NCBI GenBank assembly: GCA_944390795.1
Contig: CALXRI010000003.1
Coordinates: 133,100 to 197,099 of the forward strand
Source of the DNA: an uncultured Victivallales bacterium
Lineage (GTDB): Bacteria > Verrucomicrobiota > Lentisphaeria > Victivallales > UBA1829
Length of the DNA: 64,000 nucleotides
Reading direction: 5' to 3'
Shown here: piece after piece, positions 7,780 to 16,960 of the stretch
Layout of the letters: every line of letters begins with the position of its first letter
Numbering within the stretch: the first letter of the stretch is position 1
Position numbers and translations under genes: made by a program
Notes under the pieces: generated by a model
The model's database searches: none
Seen by the model: only the letters and a program-made list of their open reading frames with translations
Told to the model about the DNA's origin: nothing

Positions 7780-9141
7780 ATGAAAATACCGGCGTTTCTG
7801 ATCGGCGGCGTCAATTCCGGCAGCGGAAAAACGACGCTCGCTCTCGCTCTGATGCGCGCCTTCACCCGGCGCGGTCTCCGCGTCGCGCCGTTCAAATGCG
7901 GTCCGGATTACATCGATCCCTTCTTTCACCGCCAGGCGGCGGGACGTCCCTCCATCAATCTGGATACTTATCTGATGGGGCAGGAAGGTGTGCGCGAATC
8001 ATTTTCCTCGAACCTCGCCGATGCGGATGTCGCCGTCGTCGAAGGCGTGATGGGGCTCTATGACGGCATCCGTCCGGACTCGACCGCCGGAAGCAGCGCG
8101 GAAATCGCCTCGCTTCTTGATCTTCCCGTTCTGCTTGCCGTCAATGCGCGCGGTCTTTCCGGCTCCATTGCGCCGCTGGTGAAAGGATTTTCCGAATGGC
8201 GTTCGACGGTCCGGATTGCCGGAGTCGCCGCCGCGTTCACCGGTTCGCCGGAACACGCACTGCTTCTGCGCGACGCGCTCAAGGCGGCTGACCTTCCGCC
8301 CCTGACCGGGACACTGCGGCGCAATCCGAAGTGGAAACTTCCCGAACGTCATCTCGGATTGTCATGGAACAGCGTTTCGGACGTCTGGCTTGACGAACTG
8401 GCGGATGCGATCGAGGAGGAGATGGATCTGGATGCGCTTCTTTCCGCCGTGTCCGGCAGCGCGGAACGGCCCGATGAGGAAGAGGAGGATTCCCCTGTTG
8501 CACCTCCTGGCGCATCCGTCCGGCTCGCGGTCGCCCGCGACGAGGCGTTCTGCTTCTACTATGAGGACAATTTCCGTCTTCTGCGGAAGGCCGGCGCGGA
8601 ACTTGTCGAGTTTTCTCCGCTTCACGATGACGCGCTTCCGGAAAACATCGACGGCGTTTATTTCGGCGGCGGTTTTCCGGAACTTTACGGCGTGCAGCTT
8701 GCGGGAAATCATTCCATGCTGGAATCGGTCCGGGCATGCGCCGCACAGGGCAAATGGATTTACGGCGAATGCGGCGGGTATCTCTATCTGCTGGATTCGC
8801 TGACCGATTTTCAGGGAATGCGTCACTCCATGCTCGGACTCCTTCCCGGCGAAGCGAAGATGAATGACCGTCTGCAGTCTCTCGGCTATCGGGAGCTGCA
8901 CTGCATTTCCGATTCCGTATTCCGGAACGGGACATGTCTGCGCGGACACGAATTCCATTATTCGAGCGCGTCTCCCGGAGAGGGCGCCGGAGAGCTTTTC
9001 GAGGCGCGGAATGTCCGGAATCTTGCGGTCTTTTCCAGCGCGGGAGCGTTGCGCGGCACGGTCTGCGGCAGCTATGCGCATCTTCATCTGGGCTCGAATC
9101 CGGATGCCGCGGCGCAATGGACGGAGGCAATGAAACAATGA
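7780..9141 (+). CDS. cbiA: Cobyrinate a,c-diamide synthase (CbiA)
   Basis: CbiA amidates the a and c acetate side chains of cobyrinate using ATP and glutamine. The N-terminal amidoligase P-loop GGVNSGSGKTTL is at residues 9-20, followed by FKCGPDYIDPFFH and EGVMGLYDG. The C-terminal class I glutamine amidotransferase has its Cys in GECGGYLYL (about residue 331) and a C-terminal GSYAHLHLGSNP. The product is 453 aa, typical of the family. ATG 7780 is chosen because it yields the family N-terminus and has GGGGAG upstream; the frame continues back into the repeat region without a plausible start. The 3' end overlaps cbiB. Confidence 0.94.
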   Translation: MKIPAFLIGGVNSGSGKTTLALALMRAFTRRGLRVAPFKCGPDYIDPFFHRQAAGRPSINLDTYLMGQEGVRESFSSNLADADVAVVEGVMGLYDGIRPDSTAGSSAEIASLLDLPVLLAVNARGLSGSIAPLVKGFSEWRSTVRIAGVAAAFTGSPEHALLLRDALKAADLPPLTGTLRRNPKWKLPERHLGLSWNSVSDVWLDELADAIEEEMDLDALLSAVSGSAERPDEEEEDSPVAPPGASVRLAVARDEAFCFYYEDNFRLLRKAGAELVEFSPLHDDALPENIDGVYFGGGFPELYGVQLAGNHSMLESVRACAAQGKWIYGECGGYLYLLDSLTDFQGMRHSMLGLLPGEAKMNDRLQSLGYRELHCISDSVFRNGTCLRGHEFHYSSASPGEGAGELFEARNVRNLAVFSSAGALRGTVCGSYAHLHLGSNPDAAAQWTEAMKQ

Positions 9142-10130
9142 TGCTTCCGCTGATTCTTGTATTTCTTTTTGCGTTTCTGCTGGATTTTCTTCTTGGCGAT
9201 CCGCATACGAAATGGCATCCCGTGGCGCTGACGGGACGATTCGCGTCCGTCATGGAAACACTTTGCCGCAAGGTGTCAGACGGCATCTGCGCGGGTGCGG
9301 CGGGATGGCTGATTCTGGTCGGCATCTGCACCTTTTCCGCCTGGATTACCACCTGGGCGGCGTGCCGGGTGAATGTCTGGTCCGGCGGATTTTCTGCCTG
9401 TGTCTGGCTTTATTTCAGCATTGCATTGAGGAGTCTGATCGATCACGCGGAGGCGATCCGCCGTCCGCTGTCGCGCGGGGATCTCCCGGAGGCGCGCCGG
9501 GCGCTTTCGATGATTGTCAGCCGTGATACGGCGGAGCTGGACGCTTCTTCGATCATAAGGGGCGCAATCGAGTCGCTCGGGGAAAACGGGATCGACGGCG
9601 TGAACAGCGCGCTTTTCTGGGCCGCTGCCGGCTATTTCGCCTTCGGACTGCCCGGACTCGCCTCGGGGGCGGTGTTTCTCCGCGCGGCCAATACGCTCGA
9701 CGCGTGCTGGGGCTACCGCAATGAACGGTATGAAAAATTCGGAAAGACAGCGGCGCGCATGGATGATCTGCTGCACTGGATTCCCGCCCGCCTCACGATG
9801 TTCTCAGTCGCATTTGCATCTTCGCTGTGCGGGGGTAAATTACCGGAGACGCTGCGGACGGCAATCCGTCACAGGAAGGATCATCCGAGTCCGAATTCCT
9901 GCTACGGCATGGCGTCGTTCGCGGGTGCGCTGGGAATCCGTCTCGGCGGACCGACCGTGTATGCGGGCGAGATCGAGCCGTATCCCTTCTGGGGAAACGG
10001 GCGCGCGGAACTGGAGACACGCGATCTGCTTCGCGCGGAACGTCTGACGGCGGCAAGTTCGCTTGTGTTTGGAATCATGATGCTGGGAGGCGCATGGCTG
10101 TGGATCCTGCTGACAAAACTCTGGTCCTGA
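9138..10130 (+). CDS. cbiB: Adenosylcobinamide-phosphate synthase (CbiB)
   Basis: CbiB is a membrane enzyme that joins aminopropanol phosphate to adenosylcobyric acid. Visible family features are FLLGDPHTKWHPV near the N-terminus, SRDTAELD, SLGENGIDGVNSALFW, and NTLDACWGYRNERYEKFG. Several hydrophobic segments fit an inner-membrane protein; at 330 aa it is full length. Its substrate aminopropanol phosphate is the product of the CobD half of the fusion at the start of the window. The ATG (9138) overlaps the cbiA TGA; a second ATG follows at 9141. Confidence 0.94.
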   Translation: MMLPLILVFLFAFLLDFLLGDPHTKWHPVALTGRFASVMETLCRKVSDGICAGAAGWLILVGICTFSAWITTWAACRVNVWSGGFSACVWLYFSIALRSLIDHAEAIRRPLSRGDLPEARRALSMIVSRDTAELDASSIIRGAIESLGENGIDGVNSALFWAAAGYFAFGLPGLASGAVFLRAANTLDACWGYRNERYEKFGKTAARMDDLLHWIPARLTMFSVAFASSLCGGKLPETLRTAIRHRKDHPSPNSCYGMASFAGALGIRLGGPTVYAGEIEPYPFWGNGRAELETRDLLRAERLTAASSLVFGIMMLGGAWLWILLTKLWS

Positions 10131-10693
10131 TCCGGCACGGGGAACTTCCCGAATCCTGCCGGGGCCGTTACATCGGAAGGAGCGACGTTCCCCTGAGCGA
10201 AGAAGGGGCGCTTGCCTGCCGGAAGCTTGCGCCGCGTTTCGCCGCACTGCGTCCGGAGAGGATTTTCTCGAGCCCGATGCGGCGCGCCCGCGAGAGCGCC
10301 GCCGCGATCTGTCCGGACCGGAAGGATCTGATTTTCGATCCGCGCCTGCGCGAGATCGACTTCGGAGACTGGGAGAATCTGACGTTCGAGGAGATCCGCC
10401 TCCGCACGGCTCAGGAAGTGCTGGATCTCTGGTTCCGTCATCCGGACCGGATGCGTTTCCCGAACGGCGGTTCCGTGGCGGAACACTACGCCGGTGTCGA
10501 CGCATTTACGGACGAGGCGCTTGGCATGCCGGAAAAGGTGATCGCCGTGATTACCCACGGCGGCGTGCTGATGCGCCTGATTTCGCGTGCAAGGCAATTG
10601 CCCCCGGAACGCCAGTTCGAGGCGCTTCCGGCGCGCGCGTCAATGACAATCCTGCAATGGAGAAAGGATGGAGGATTTTTTCATGGAGAATAA
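10094..10693 (+). CDS. cobC: Histidine phosphatase family protein, probable alpha-ribazole phosphatase (CobC)
   Basis: This is a phosphoglycerate mutase-like phosphatase. The catalytic RHG is in LVLIRHGELP near residue 12, with the second Arg in SSPMRRARESA, the Glu in LREIDFGDWE and the second His in VITHGGVLMR. In this context it probably removes the 5'-phosphate from alpha-ribazole phosphate or adenosylcobalamin phosphate. The start overlaps the end of cbiB by 37 nt but is supported by GGGAGG at about 10085-10090. Family membership is certain; the substrate rests on neighbours. Confidence 0.85.
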   Translation: MAVDPADKTLVLIRHGELPESCRGRYIGRSDVPLSEEGALACRKLAPRFAALRPERIFSSPMRRARESAAAICPDRKDLIFDPRLREIDFGDWENLTFEEIRLRTAQEVLDLWFRHPDRMRFPNGGSVAEHYAGVDAFTDEALGMPEKVIAVITHGGVLMRLISRARQLPPERQFEALPARASMTILQWRKDGGFFHGE

Positions 10694-11219
10694 GATTGTT
10701 CTGGTGACGGGCGGGGCCCGGAGCGGCAAGAGCGCGTTTTCCGAGCGGTTCGTAAGGGAAAACAGTTCCCGGTATGCGTACATTGCAACCTGCCCGGTAC
10801 TGGACGAGGAGATGCGCGAACGCGTGAAGGTTCACCGCGAACGGAGAAAGGGTTTTTCCTGGATTGACATCGAAGAGCAGCTGGATCTGACCGGGGCGCT
10901 GGAACGTGCGGCGGCGGAAAACGCCGACGGCGTTCTGATCGACTGTCTGACGCTCTGGGTGAACAATCTGATGTATCATTTTCCGGATTTCAATGAGCTG
11001 GAGATGCGCGGGCGCGTGTCCGATCTGCTCGGCGCTCTGGAGGAATATCCGGGACTGGTCGTCCTGGTGTTGAACGAAGTCGGTCTGGGAATTGTTCCGG
11101 AGACGGCGCAGGGACGCATGTTCCGCGACTGTTCCGGACGCTGCGGACAGATGTGCGCGGCCGCCGCCGACGAGGTATGGATGTGTGTCTGCGGAATTCC
11201 GCTGAAAATCAAGGGGTGA
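10683..11219 (+). CDS. cobU: Adenosylcobinamide kinase / guanylyltransferase (CobU/CobP)
   Basis: A bifunctional enzyme that phosphorylates adenosylcobinamide and then transfers GMP to give AdoCbi-GDP. The Walker A motif GGARSGKS is at residues 10-17, followed by YIATCPVLDEEM, HRERR, and the IDCLTLWVNNL segment. ATG 10683 is preferred over ATG 10668 because GGAGG (10670-10674) lies 8 nt upstream and the motif begins at once. It overlaps the cobC 3' end by 11 nt and is followed by cobT after 4 nt. Confidence 0.93.
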   Translation: MENKIVLVTGGARSGKSAFSERFVRENSSRYAYIATCPVLDEEMRERVKVHRERRKGFSWIDIEEQLDLTGALERAAAENADGVLIDCLTLWVNNLMYHFPDFNELEMRGRVSDLLGALEEYPGLVVLVLNEVGLGIVPETAQGRMFRDCSGRCGQMCAAAADEVWMCVCGIPLKIKG

Positions 11220-11223
11220 AGTC

Positions 11224-12291
11224 ATGTCTCTGCTGGAAAGAACCGTCTCGGAAATTGAAAAACAGGATGCCGGATGCCGGGAGCGCGCACGTGAGCACAT
11301 TCTCAATCTGACCATGCCGCCGTGGGCGCTGGGGCGTCTGCTGGATCTTGCCGTCGATCTTGCGGGAATGACGCGCTCCCTGGCGCTTCCCGTGGCGCGG
11401 AAAAACATTGTTCTGATGGCGGGCGACCATGGAATCGTGAAGCAGGGCGTCTGCCCGAATCCGCAGGCCGTCACCGTGCAGATGATCCATAATTTCGTGA
11501 ACGGCGGCGCGGGAATCAACGTCCTTGCTGAGAATGCGGGCGCGAAAGTGACCATCGTGGACGTGGGGGTGGCGGAGGATCTCCGGGCTCTGGCGAAGGC
11601 CGGCGTGCTGCTCGACCGCAAGGTCCGGCGCGGGACTTCCGACTTTTCCGAAGGACCCGCGATGACGCGCGGCGAGGCCGTGCGCTCGATTGAAGAAGGA
11701 ATTGCGGTGGTGCATTCGCTTGCGGCGGAGACCGACGTTTTCGGCACCGGCGAGATGGGAATCGGGAACACTTCGCCGAGTTCCGCGATCGTTTCCGTTC
11801 TTTCCGGCATGGATGTCGCGCCCCTGGTCGGACGCGGCGCGGGTCTCCCGGAATCGCGCCTCGCTCACAAGGCTGCGGTGATCCGCCGGGGAATTGAAGT
11901 GAACCGTCCGGACCGCAACGATCCGCTGGACGTTCTTGCAAAAGTCGGCGGATTCGAGATCGGAGGAATCGCTGGCGTGATCCTGGGGGCGGCCTCCCTG
12001 CATCGCCCGGTCGTCGTGGACGGTTTCATTTCCAGCGCGGGCGCGCTGATTGCCGCCGCGATCGCTCCGGACAGCCGCGACTACATGATTCTGGCGCACG
12101 GCAGCGCCGAGCCCGGACATGTCGTGATGGCGGAACTGCTTGGCAAAAAACCGCTCCTTGATCTTTCCATGCGTCTTGGCGAAGGATCCGGCGCGGCGCT
12201 TGCAATGCCGCTTCTTGACGCGGCGTCGCGGATCATGACGCGCATGGCGACATTCGAATCCGCGAACGTGACGACCGAGGGGATCCGATGA
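11224..12291 (+). CDS. cobT: Nicotinate-nucleotide:dimethylbenzimidazole phosphoribosyltransferase (CobT)
   Basis: CobT makes alpha-ribazole phosphate (or the equivalent with another lower-ligand base) from nicotinate mononucleotide. Family blocks seen are MAGDHGIVKQGV, NFVNGGAGINVLA, GTGEMGIGNTSPSSA and LDLSMRLGEGSGAALAM, the last holding the catalytic Glu. The 355 aa match the family length. The start is supported by GGGGTGAAG upstream. The stop overlaps the cobS start (ATGA). Confidence 0.95.
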   Translation: MSLLERTVSEIEKQDAGCRERAREHILNLTMPPWALGRLLDLAVDLAGMTRSLALPVARKNIVLMAGDHGIVKQGVCPNPQAVTVQMIHNFVNGGAGINVLAENAGAKVTIVDVGVAEDLRALAKAGVLLDRKVRRGTSDFSEGPAMTRGEAVRSIEEGIAVVHSLAAETDVFGTGEMGIGNTSPSSAIVSVLSGMDVAPLVGRGAGLPESRLAHKAAVIRRGIEVNRPDRNDPLDVLAKVGGFEIGGIAGVILGAASLHRPVVVDGFISSAGALIAAAIAPDSRDYMILAHGSAEPGHVVMAELLGKKPLLDLSMRLGEGSGAALAMPLLDAASRIMTRMATFESANVTTEGIR

Positions 12292-13025
12292 GACCCTTTC
12301 TTGCCGCTCTTTCGCTTCTGAGCTGTGTGCCGCTAGGCTCCTTTCAGCCGACGGAACAGGAGATGAGACGCTCGATCCATTTCTTTCCCGTTGTCGGGAT
12401 CGTATTCGGCGCCTTGTTTTTCGCGCTCGCGCACTTCTTTTCGACTCATCTTCCCCTGAGCGCGGGGGCCATGCTCCTCACGCTCCTGCCGGAGTTCCTG
12501 ACGAAAGGATTTCATCTGGACGGCCTGGCGGACACAGCCGACGGATTCCTGAGCAGCCGTTCCCGGGAGCGGAAACTGGAGATCATGCGCGACAGCCGGA
12601 CCGGCACGATGGGGGTCTTTGCAATCTTCGCCCTGCTCGGCATGAAATACGCGCTCTTCGACTCGATGGACGCCATGCTGGCGCCCGCGGCCGCGCTGAT
12701 GATGCTCAACGGCCGCTGTTCGATGGTTCTTTACATCGGCATGAGCTCCTATGCGCGCAAGGAGGGACTCGGCGCGCTCTTTTTTCAGTCGAAACCATGG
12801 TTCGGCATGATCTTCGCCTATTGCGCGATGCTTGTCTGCGGCTGGTTTCTTGCCGGCATGAGGGGGATTGTCTGCGGCGCAATGATCGCGGTGTTCTCCT
12901 GGGTCTGGAGCCGCATGACCTTCCGCGTCATCGGCGGCGCGACCGGCGATACGATCGGCGCGAACGAGGAACTTTCGGAACTCCTCACGCTGTTTCTGCT
13001 CTTCCTTGAAGTCGCAGATTTCTGA
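12288..13025 (+). CDS. cobS: Adenosylcobinamide-GDP ribazoletransferase (cobalamin synthase, CobS)
   Basis: CobS is the membrane enzyme of the final nucleotide-loop step, joining AdoCbi-GDP with alpha-ribazole (or its phosphate). The family motif KGFHLDGLADTADGFLS is near residues 70-86 with MRDSRTGTMGVFA after it, and several hydrophobic segments follow. At 245 aa it is full length. It is the last gene of the cobalamin cluster; a 200-nt gap precedes tsaD. Confidence 0.94.
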   Translation: MRPFLAALSLLSCVPLGSFQPTEQEMRRSIHFFPVVGIVFGALFFALAHFFSTHLPLSAGAMLLTLLPEFLTKGFHLDGLADTADGFLSSRSRERKLEIMRDSRTGTMGVFAIFALLGMKYALFDSMDAMLAPAAALMMLNGRCSMVLYIGMSSYARKEGLGALFFQSKPWFGMIFAYCAMLVCGWFLAGMRGIVCGAMIAVFSWVWSRMTFRVIGGATGDTIGANEELSELLTLFLLFLEVADF

Positions 13026-13151
13026 TTTCTGCCGTGACGGGCATGCGGAGATTTCCCTGTCTCCCGCCACTCCGCGGAAAAGAACGGATTTCTGATTGCC
13101 GAAGAGGCGCAAAGCCGATTTCCTCTCCGCTGAAAATAACAGATGTCTGAT

Positions 13152-13179
13152 TTGAAAAAAACTTCTCCTGTGCTAAATT
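13152..13179 (+). promoter_or_regulatory. Sigma-70-like promoter upstream of tsaD
   Basis: TTGAAA (13152-13157) and TAAATT (13174-13179) are separated by 16 nt, in an AT-rich stretch about 45 nt before the tsaD ATG. It suggests that tsaD starts a transcription unit separate from the B12 cluster. Confidence 0.5.
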
Positions 13180-13224
13180 GACGGGATGCCGGGAGGACCG
13201 GAAAATTTCATTCAGGATGTTACA

Positions 13225-14316
13225 ATGGCTCTGATACTGGGAATTGAAAGCAGTTGCGACGAAACCGCCGTCGCGGTCGTGGAAAACGGGAAAAAAGTGC
13301 TGTCCAATGCGGTTTCGTCGCAGATGGCGAAACATGCGGTATATGGAGGCGTCGTGCCGGAACTTGCCGCACGCGAACATCTTACGGCGATTGAAAAGGT
13401 CTGCGCCGAGGCGATGGGCGGCGCGGGAGTCTCCTTCGACGAAATTGACGCGATCGCCGTGACGCACGCGCCGGGACTGGTGCCGGCTCTGCTCGTCGGA
13501 CTGAATTTCGCCAAGGGGCTTGCCGTCTCCCGCCGGAAGCCGCTGATCGGAATCAATCATTTTCTCGCTCACATGTACGGCGTGTTCATTGATTCGGAAC
13601 AATACGAGTTCGACGACCCGGCGCTTTATCCGATGGCGGCCCTGGTCGTCTCCGGCGGACACACTTCGATCGTCATCATTACCGGAGACGGGCATGCGCG
13701 CGTGGTCGGAAGCACCATCGACGACGCCGCGGGAGAGTGCCTCGACAAAGGCGCGAAAATGCTGAACCTCGGTTATCCGGGCGGTCCCGTGATTGAAAAG
13801 CTCGCCGCGTCCGGCGATGCGGGGAAATATCATTTTCCGCGCTCCCTGACCGGTTCCGCGGGCAAGGCGCTGTCCGAGGAAAACCGTTTCAACTTCAGTT
13901 TCAGCGGGCTCAAGACCGCATTGCTTTACCATGCGCGCAATCTCGCTCCGGACGGAAACGCGGAGCATCTGGAGGGGACGGTCCTGACCGATACGCTTGC
14001 CTCCTATCAGGAGGCTGTCGTGGATGTCCTCTGCACCAAGGTGTTTGACGCCGTAAGACATTTCCGCTGCCGCGCGGCGATTCTGAGCGGCGGCGTGGCA
14101 TGCAATTCCGCATTGCGCAAACGCTTCGAAGCGGAAATGCCGCGCGGGGTGATTCCGCTTGTCGCACCGAAAAAATTCTGCACGGACAATGCCGCCATGG
14201 TCGCCGGGCTTGCATATCACTATTACACGGCGGGGAGATTCAGCGATCTTGCGCTTGACACGTTCGCACGGCTTCCGCATGTCACGGAGGTCCCGTTCCG
14301 GAGAAGGAGCGCATGA
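13225..14316 (+). CDS. tsaD: tRNA N6-adenosine threonylcarbamoyltransferase (TsaD)
   Basis: TsaD transfers threonylcarbamoyl to A37 of ANN-decoding tRNAs, working with TsaB and TsaE. Visible ASKHA/Kae1 features are GIESSCDETA at the N-terminus, AVTHAPGLVPALLVG, metal-binding histidines in INHFLAHMYG, VSGGHTSIV, DDAAGECLDKGAKML and ILSGGVACN near the C-terminus. ATG 13225 gives the family N-terminus and has AGGA upstream; the frame is open to 13186, but the extra 13 residues are not family-like. The 363 aa are typical. The gph start lies 2 nt downstream. Confidence 0.95.
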   Translation: MALILGIESSCDETAVAVVENGKKVLSNAVSSQMAKHAVYGGVVPELAAREHLTAIEKVCAEAMGGAGVSFDEIDAIAVTHAPGLVPALLVGLNFAKGLAVSRRKPLIGINHFLAHMYGVFIDSEQYEFDDPALYPMAALVVSGGHTSIVIITGDGHARVVGSTIDDAAGECLDKGAKMLNLGYPGGPVIEKLAASGDAGKYHFPRSLTGSAGKALSEENRFNFSFSGLKTALLYHARNLAPDGNAEHLEGTVLTDTLASYQEAVVDVLCTKVFDAVRHFRCRAAILSGGVACNSALRKRFEAEMPRGVIPLVAPKKFCTDNAAMVAGLAYHYYTAGRFSDLALDTFARLPHVTEVPFRRRSA

Positions 14317-14317
14317 G

Positions 14318-14971
14318 ATGAACCGCTGCGTGATCTTCGATCTCGACGGAACTCTGATCGACTCCCGCGCGGATATTGCGAACGCCGTCAATGCGACACG
14401 GCGCGATTTCCATCTGCCGCCGCTTTCGCAGCAGACCGTGGTCTCCTATGTCGGAGACGGCGTCCGGAAGCTGATTTTCCGCGCATTTGCCGATACCGGC
14501 GCGGACATGGAGGCGGCAATTCGCGCAATGTCCGCGCATTATGCCGCAAACGCCGTCGTGGAAACCACGCTCTACCCCGGGGTTGCGGAGGGGATCCGGA
14601 AACTGCATTCCGGAGGCTGGAAGCTCGGGCTTGTCAGCAACAAACCCACGGAGCTCTGCCGGATCATCTTCCGTCATTTCAAGCTGGAACCTTTTTTTGC
14701 GGAAATCATCGGCGGAAGTTCCGGTTTTCCGCTGAAACCGGCGCCGGACGCATTGCTGCACATTCTGGAACGGACCGGATCATCCGCCGCGCAGTCGTGG
14801 GTCTGCGGCGACAACCACACCGATCTGGACGCCGCGAAAAACGCGGGGATGAAAAGCGTTTTCGCCGCATACGGATTCGGGACACTGGGGGATGCCGCCT
14901 ATGACAGAAGCATTCACTCTTTTTCCGAACTGGCGGACATCCTGTCTGCGGAAGGAGGAGTTCCGGAATGA
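14318..14971 (+). CDS. gph: HAD-family hydrolase, probable phosphoglycolate phosphatase
   Basis: A HAD phosphatase of the Gph type, with nucleophile motif FDLDGTLIDS at residues 6-15, LVSNKP as motif II, the Lys of motif III in FPLKPAPD and motif IV CGDNHTDLDAAKNAG. The helical cap follows motif I. Phosphoglycolate is the likely substrate, but pyrophosphate or other phosphoesters cannot be excluded. ATG 14318 follows the tsaD stop by 1 nt; GGAGC at about 14306 serves as ribosome binding site. Confidence 0.85.
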   Translation: MNRCVIFDLDGTLIDSRADIANAVNATRRDFHLPPLSQQTVVSYVGDGVRKLIFRAFADTGADMEAAIRAMSAHYAANAVVETTLYPGVAEGIRKLHSGGWKLGLVSNKPTELCRIIFRHFKLEPFFAEIIGGSSGFPLKPAPDALLHILERTGSSAAQSWVCGDNHTDLDAAKNAGMKSVFAAYGFGTLGDAAYDRSIHSFSELADILSAEGGVPE

Positions 14972-14990
14972 AGACGGCAGGAGCCGGACC

Positions 14991-16166
14991 ATGAACCGCT
15001 TTCTTTCCATTGCAGGCGAAGCCGCCTCCGAGGTCCGGGAGGTTTCCGACTTCATTCACAGTCACCCTGAAACCGGCTACCGGGAATTTCTTGCGGCGGA
15101 AAAGCTCAAGGGACTGCTGAAACACTGGGGATTCCGTGTCGAGGAAAATCTCTGCGGACTGGAAACCGCGTTCAAGGCCTCTGCCTGGACGGCCGCCTCT
15201 TCCTCCGTTCCGGCATTCTGCTTTATGGCGGAATACGATGCGCTTGCCGGACTCGGGCATGGCTGCGGACACAACCTGATTGCCGCCGCCGCGCTCTTCG
15301 GCGCATATGCGGCAAAGCGGGTGATTGAAGAAGACGGCATTCCGGCGCGGATCTGCTGCCTCGGAACTCCCGCGGAGGAAGGCCTCGGCGGAAAGGTGAA
15401 ACTTGTCGAGGGCGGCGCATTCCGGGATCTTTCGGCCGGTGTGATCGCGCATCCGCTGGATCATACCACGCCGGATTTCGGCTGTCTGAGCGTGGCGCGC
15501 GCTTACATTGATTTTTACGGACGCGCCTCGCATGCCGCTTTTGCTCCGGAGAAGGGGATCAACGCGCTGGATGCGCTGACCGCCTTCTACAATGGCATTC
15601 TGGAGTGGAAAAAAACAATCACGGAACGCCAGCGCGTGCATGGAATCTTTACCAAAGGGGGCGACGCGGCAAACATCATTCCCGATCATACGCAGGCGTT
15701 TTTCTATGTCCGCGCGGGGAATGAAGCCGATCTTGCGCAGATGAAGCGCAGACTGGAAACTCTTGCCGCGGCCGCCGCCGCGAAAACCGGATGCCGCTGT
15801 GCGGTGAACTGGGCCTCCGCATACAAAAACATGGTGTTCAACAAATCCCTGAACGACGAATACATCCGCGCATGGCGCGATTCCGGCGTGACGCTCAGGG
15901 AAACGGACGGCACGGAGGGCAGAGGTTCCACCGATACGGGAGATGTTTCCCATGTGATTCCGTGCGCGCACTGTTATTTCGGGATCACAAACGGAGTTTC
16001 CATGCCCTTGCATACGGCGGAGTTCCGGGAGGCGGCGGGGACGGACGCCGCGTTTGAAGCGGCGATGAAGACCGGTTCCATTCTGGCGCGGATCTGTCTG
16101 CGCTATTTCACGGAACACTCCTTCCGCGAGGCCGTTCATCGCGATTTCGAGCTTGCGGAGAAATGA
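14991..16166 (+). CDS. M20-family amidohydrolase (AbgB / M20D-like)
   Basis: A zinc-type peptidase/amidohydrolase with the M20D pattern: HSHPETGYREF near residue 22, metal-ligand loop GLGHGCGHN, catalytic-site GTPAEEG, the dimerisation (lid) domain from about SVARAYIDFYGRASHAAFAPEKG to KGGDAANIIPDHTQ, and a C-terminal GSTDTGDVSHVIP. It resembles p-aminobenzoyl-glutamate hydrolase subunit B and N-acyl amino acid hydrolases; the substrate is unknown. ATG 14991 has AGGAG about 8 nt upstream. It is the last gene of the tsaD-gph unit, convergent with the YdbL-like gene. Confidence 0.85.
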   Translation: MNRFLSIAGEAASEVREVSDFIHSHPETGYREFLAAEKLKGLLKHWGFRVEENLCGLETAFKASAWTAASSSVPAFCFMAEYDALAGLGHGCGHNLIAAAALFGAYAAKRVIEEDGIPARICCLGTPAEEGLGGKVKLVEGGAFRDLSAGVIAHPLDHTTPDFGCLSVARAYIDFYGRASHAAFAPEKGINALDALTAFYNGILEWKKTITERQRVHGIFTKGGDAANIIPDHTQAFFYVRAGNEADLAQMKRRLETLAAAAAAKTGCRCAVNWASAYKNMVFNKSLNDEYIRAWRDSGVTLRETDGTEGRGSTDTGDVSHVIPCAHCYFGITNGVSMPLHTAEFREAAGTDAAFEAAMKTGSILARICLRYFTEHSFREAVHRDFELAEK

Positions 16167-16232
16167 TGCGGTCGAAGAAGCGCAGGAAGCCGGCTTTTGA
16201 TGTCCCGGCGGTATACGGAGGCGGCAGAACGG

Positions 16233-16610
16233 TTATTTCCTGATCCATTTGCCGTCTTTGCGGATGTATTCTCCGGGTTTTGCCAGTTTTGCCAGCTTGG
16301 ATGCGCGCATGGCGCCGACCGTTTCGGCGGAGACATTTTCCTTTTTCGCAATGAAGGAGTAAACCGCCGCCCGGTCGGCGTTTTCCGCTTTGATCAGCTT
16401 CTCCGTTTCCGCGGGGACTGTTTTTCCGGAGCCGGGAGCAGCTTCCAGGAAGCCTCTCTCGTTTTCTCCGATGCAACCTGTTTTTTTCAGGCTGATGATT
16501 TGCGGAATCCGCTGTTTCATGCGGGTCCGGATATCCTGTCCGTGCAGGGACGGAAGCAGGATTGCGCCGGAGAGAAATATTGCGGAGAGAGTTGCAAATG
16601 TCTTTTTCAT
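16233..16610 (-). CDS. YdbL-family (DUF1318) secreted protein
   Basis: A 125-aa protein with a signal peptide (MKKTFATLSAIFLSGAILLP, cleavage near GQD). The mature part has RTRMKQRIPQIISLKK and C-terminal DRAAVYSFIAKKENVSAETV ending AKPGEYIRKDGKWIRK, the pattern of YdbL (DUF1318). In E. coli YdbL works with the lipoprotein YnbE and the AsmA-like YdbH in lipid transport between the membranes. Here a YnbE-like gene lies directly upstream on the same strand, 70 nt away. The ribosome binding site AAAGGA is visible before the ATG. Confidence 0.8.
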   Translation of the reverse strand: MKKTFATLSAIFLSGAILLPSLHGQDIRTRMKQRIPQIISLKKTGCIGENERGFLEAAPGSGKTVPAETEKLIKAENADRAAVYSFIAKKENVSAETVGAMRASKLAKLAKPGEYIRKDGKWIRK

Positions 16611-16680
16611 GATCGAAATTCCTTTCCTGTGGTTTACCGGCTCCTGCCGGGACGGGATACGCCCGCAGCATCCGGGAACG

Positions 16681-16878
16681 TTACTGTTCCGCGGTTGTTT
16701 TATCCAGATCGCTGAAATAGTCGTCAAGCGCCTTGTCCACCTTGACATTGACGTCGATGGTAATGTGAACCGGCTTGATTTCGCTTTCCGTCTTGATTTC
16801 GTGATGAGTCCAGCAGCCGGAGCAGAATCCGGCAAGAAGAGCTGCCGCGCATGCGGCTCCGATATGCGTTTTTCTCAT
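16681..16878 (-). CDS. YnbE-like lipoprotein
   Basis: A 65-aa predicted lipoprotein. A signal sequence begins MRKTHIGAACAAALLAGFCSG and leads to Cys in a lipobox-like FCSGC. The mature part contains IKPVHITIDVNVKVDKALDD, matching the YnbE family, which forms a small beta-strand bridge to YdbH. GGGAGGT lies 6 nt before the start, and a good promoter lies further upstream. The pair with the YdbL-like gene is intact but no YdbH/AsmA-like gene is adjacent. Family call rests on motif and pairing. Confidence 0.75.
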   Translation of the reverse strand: MRKTHIGAACAAALLAGFCSGCWTHHEIKTESEIKPVHITIDVNVKVDKALDDYFSDLDKTTAEQ

Positions 16879-16960
16879 AAAAAGACCTCCCGGGAAGATT
16901 TCGACAGAAACTTCCGCAAGTAATTTTTCCGGCATGGATCCGGATTGTTCTGAAAACAGT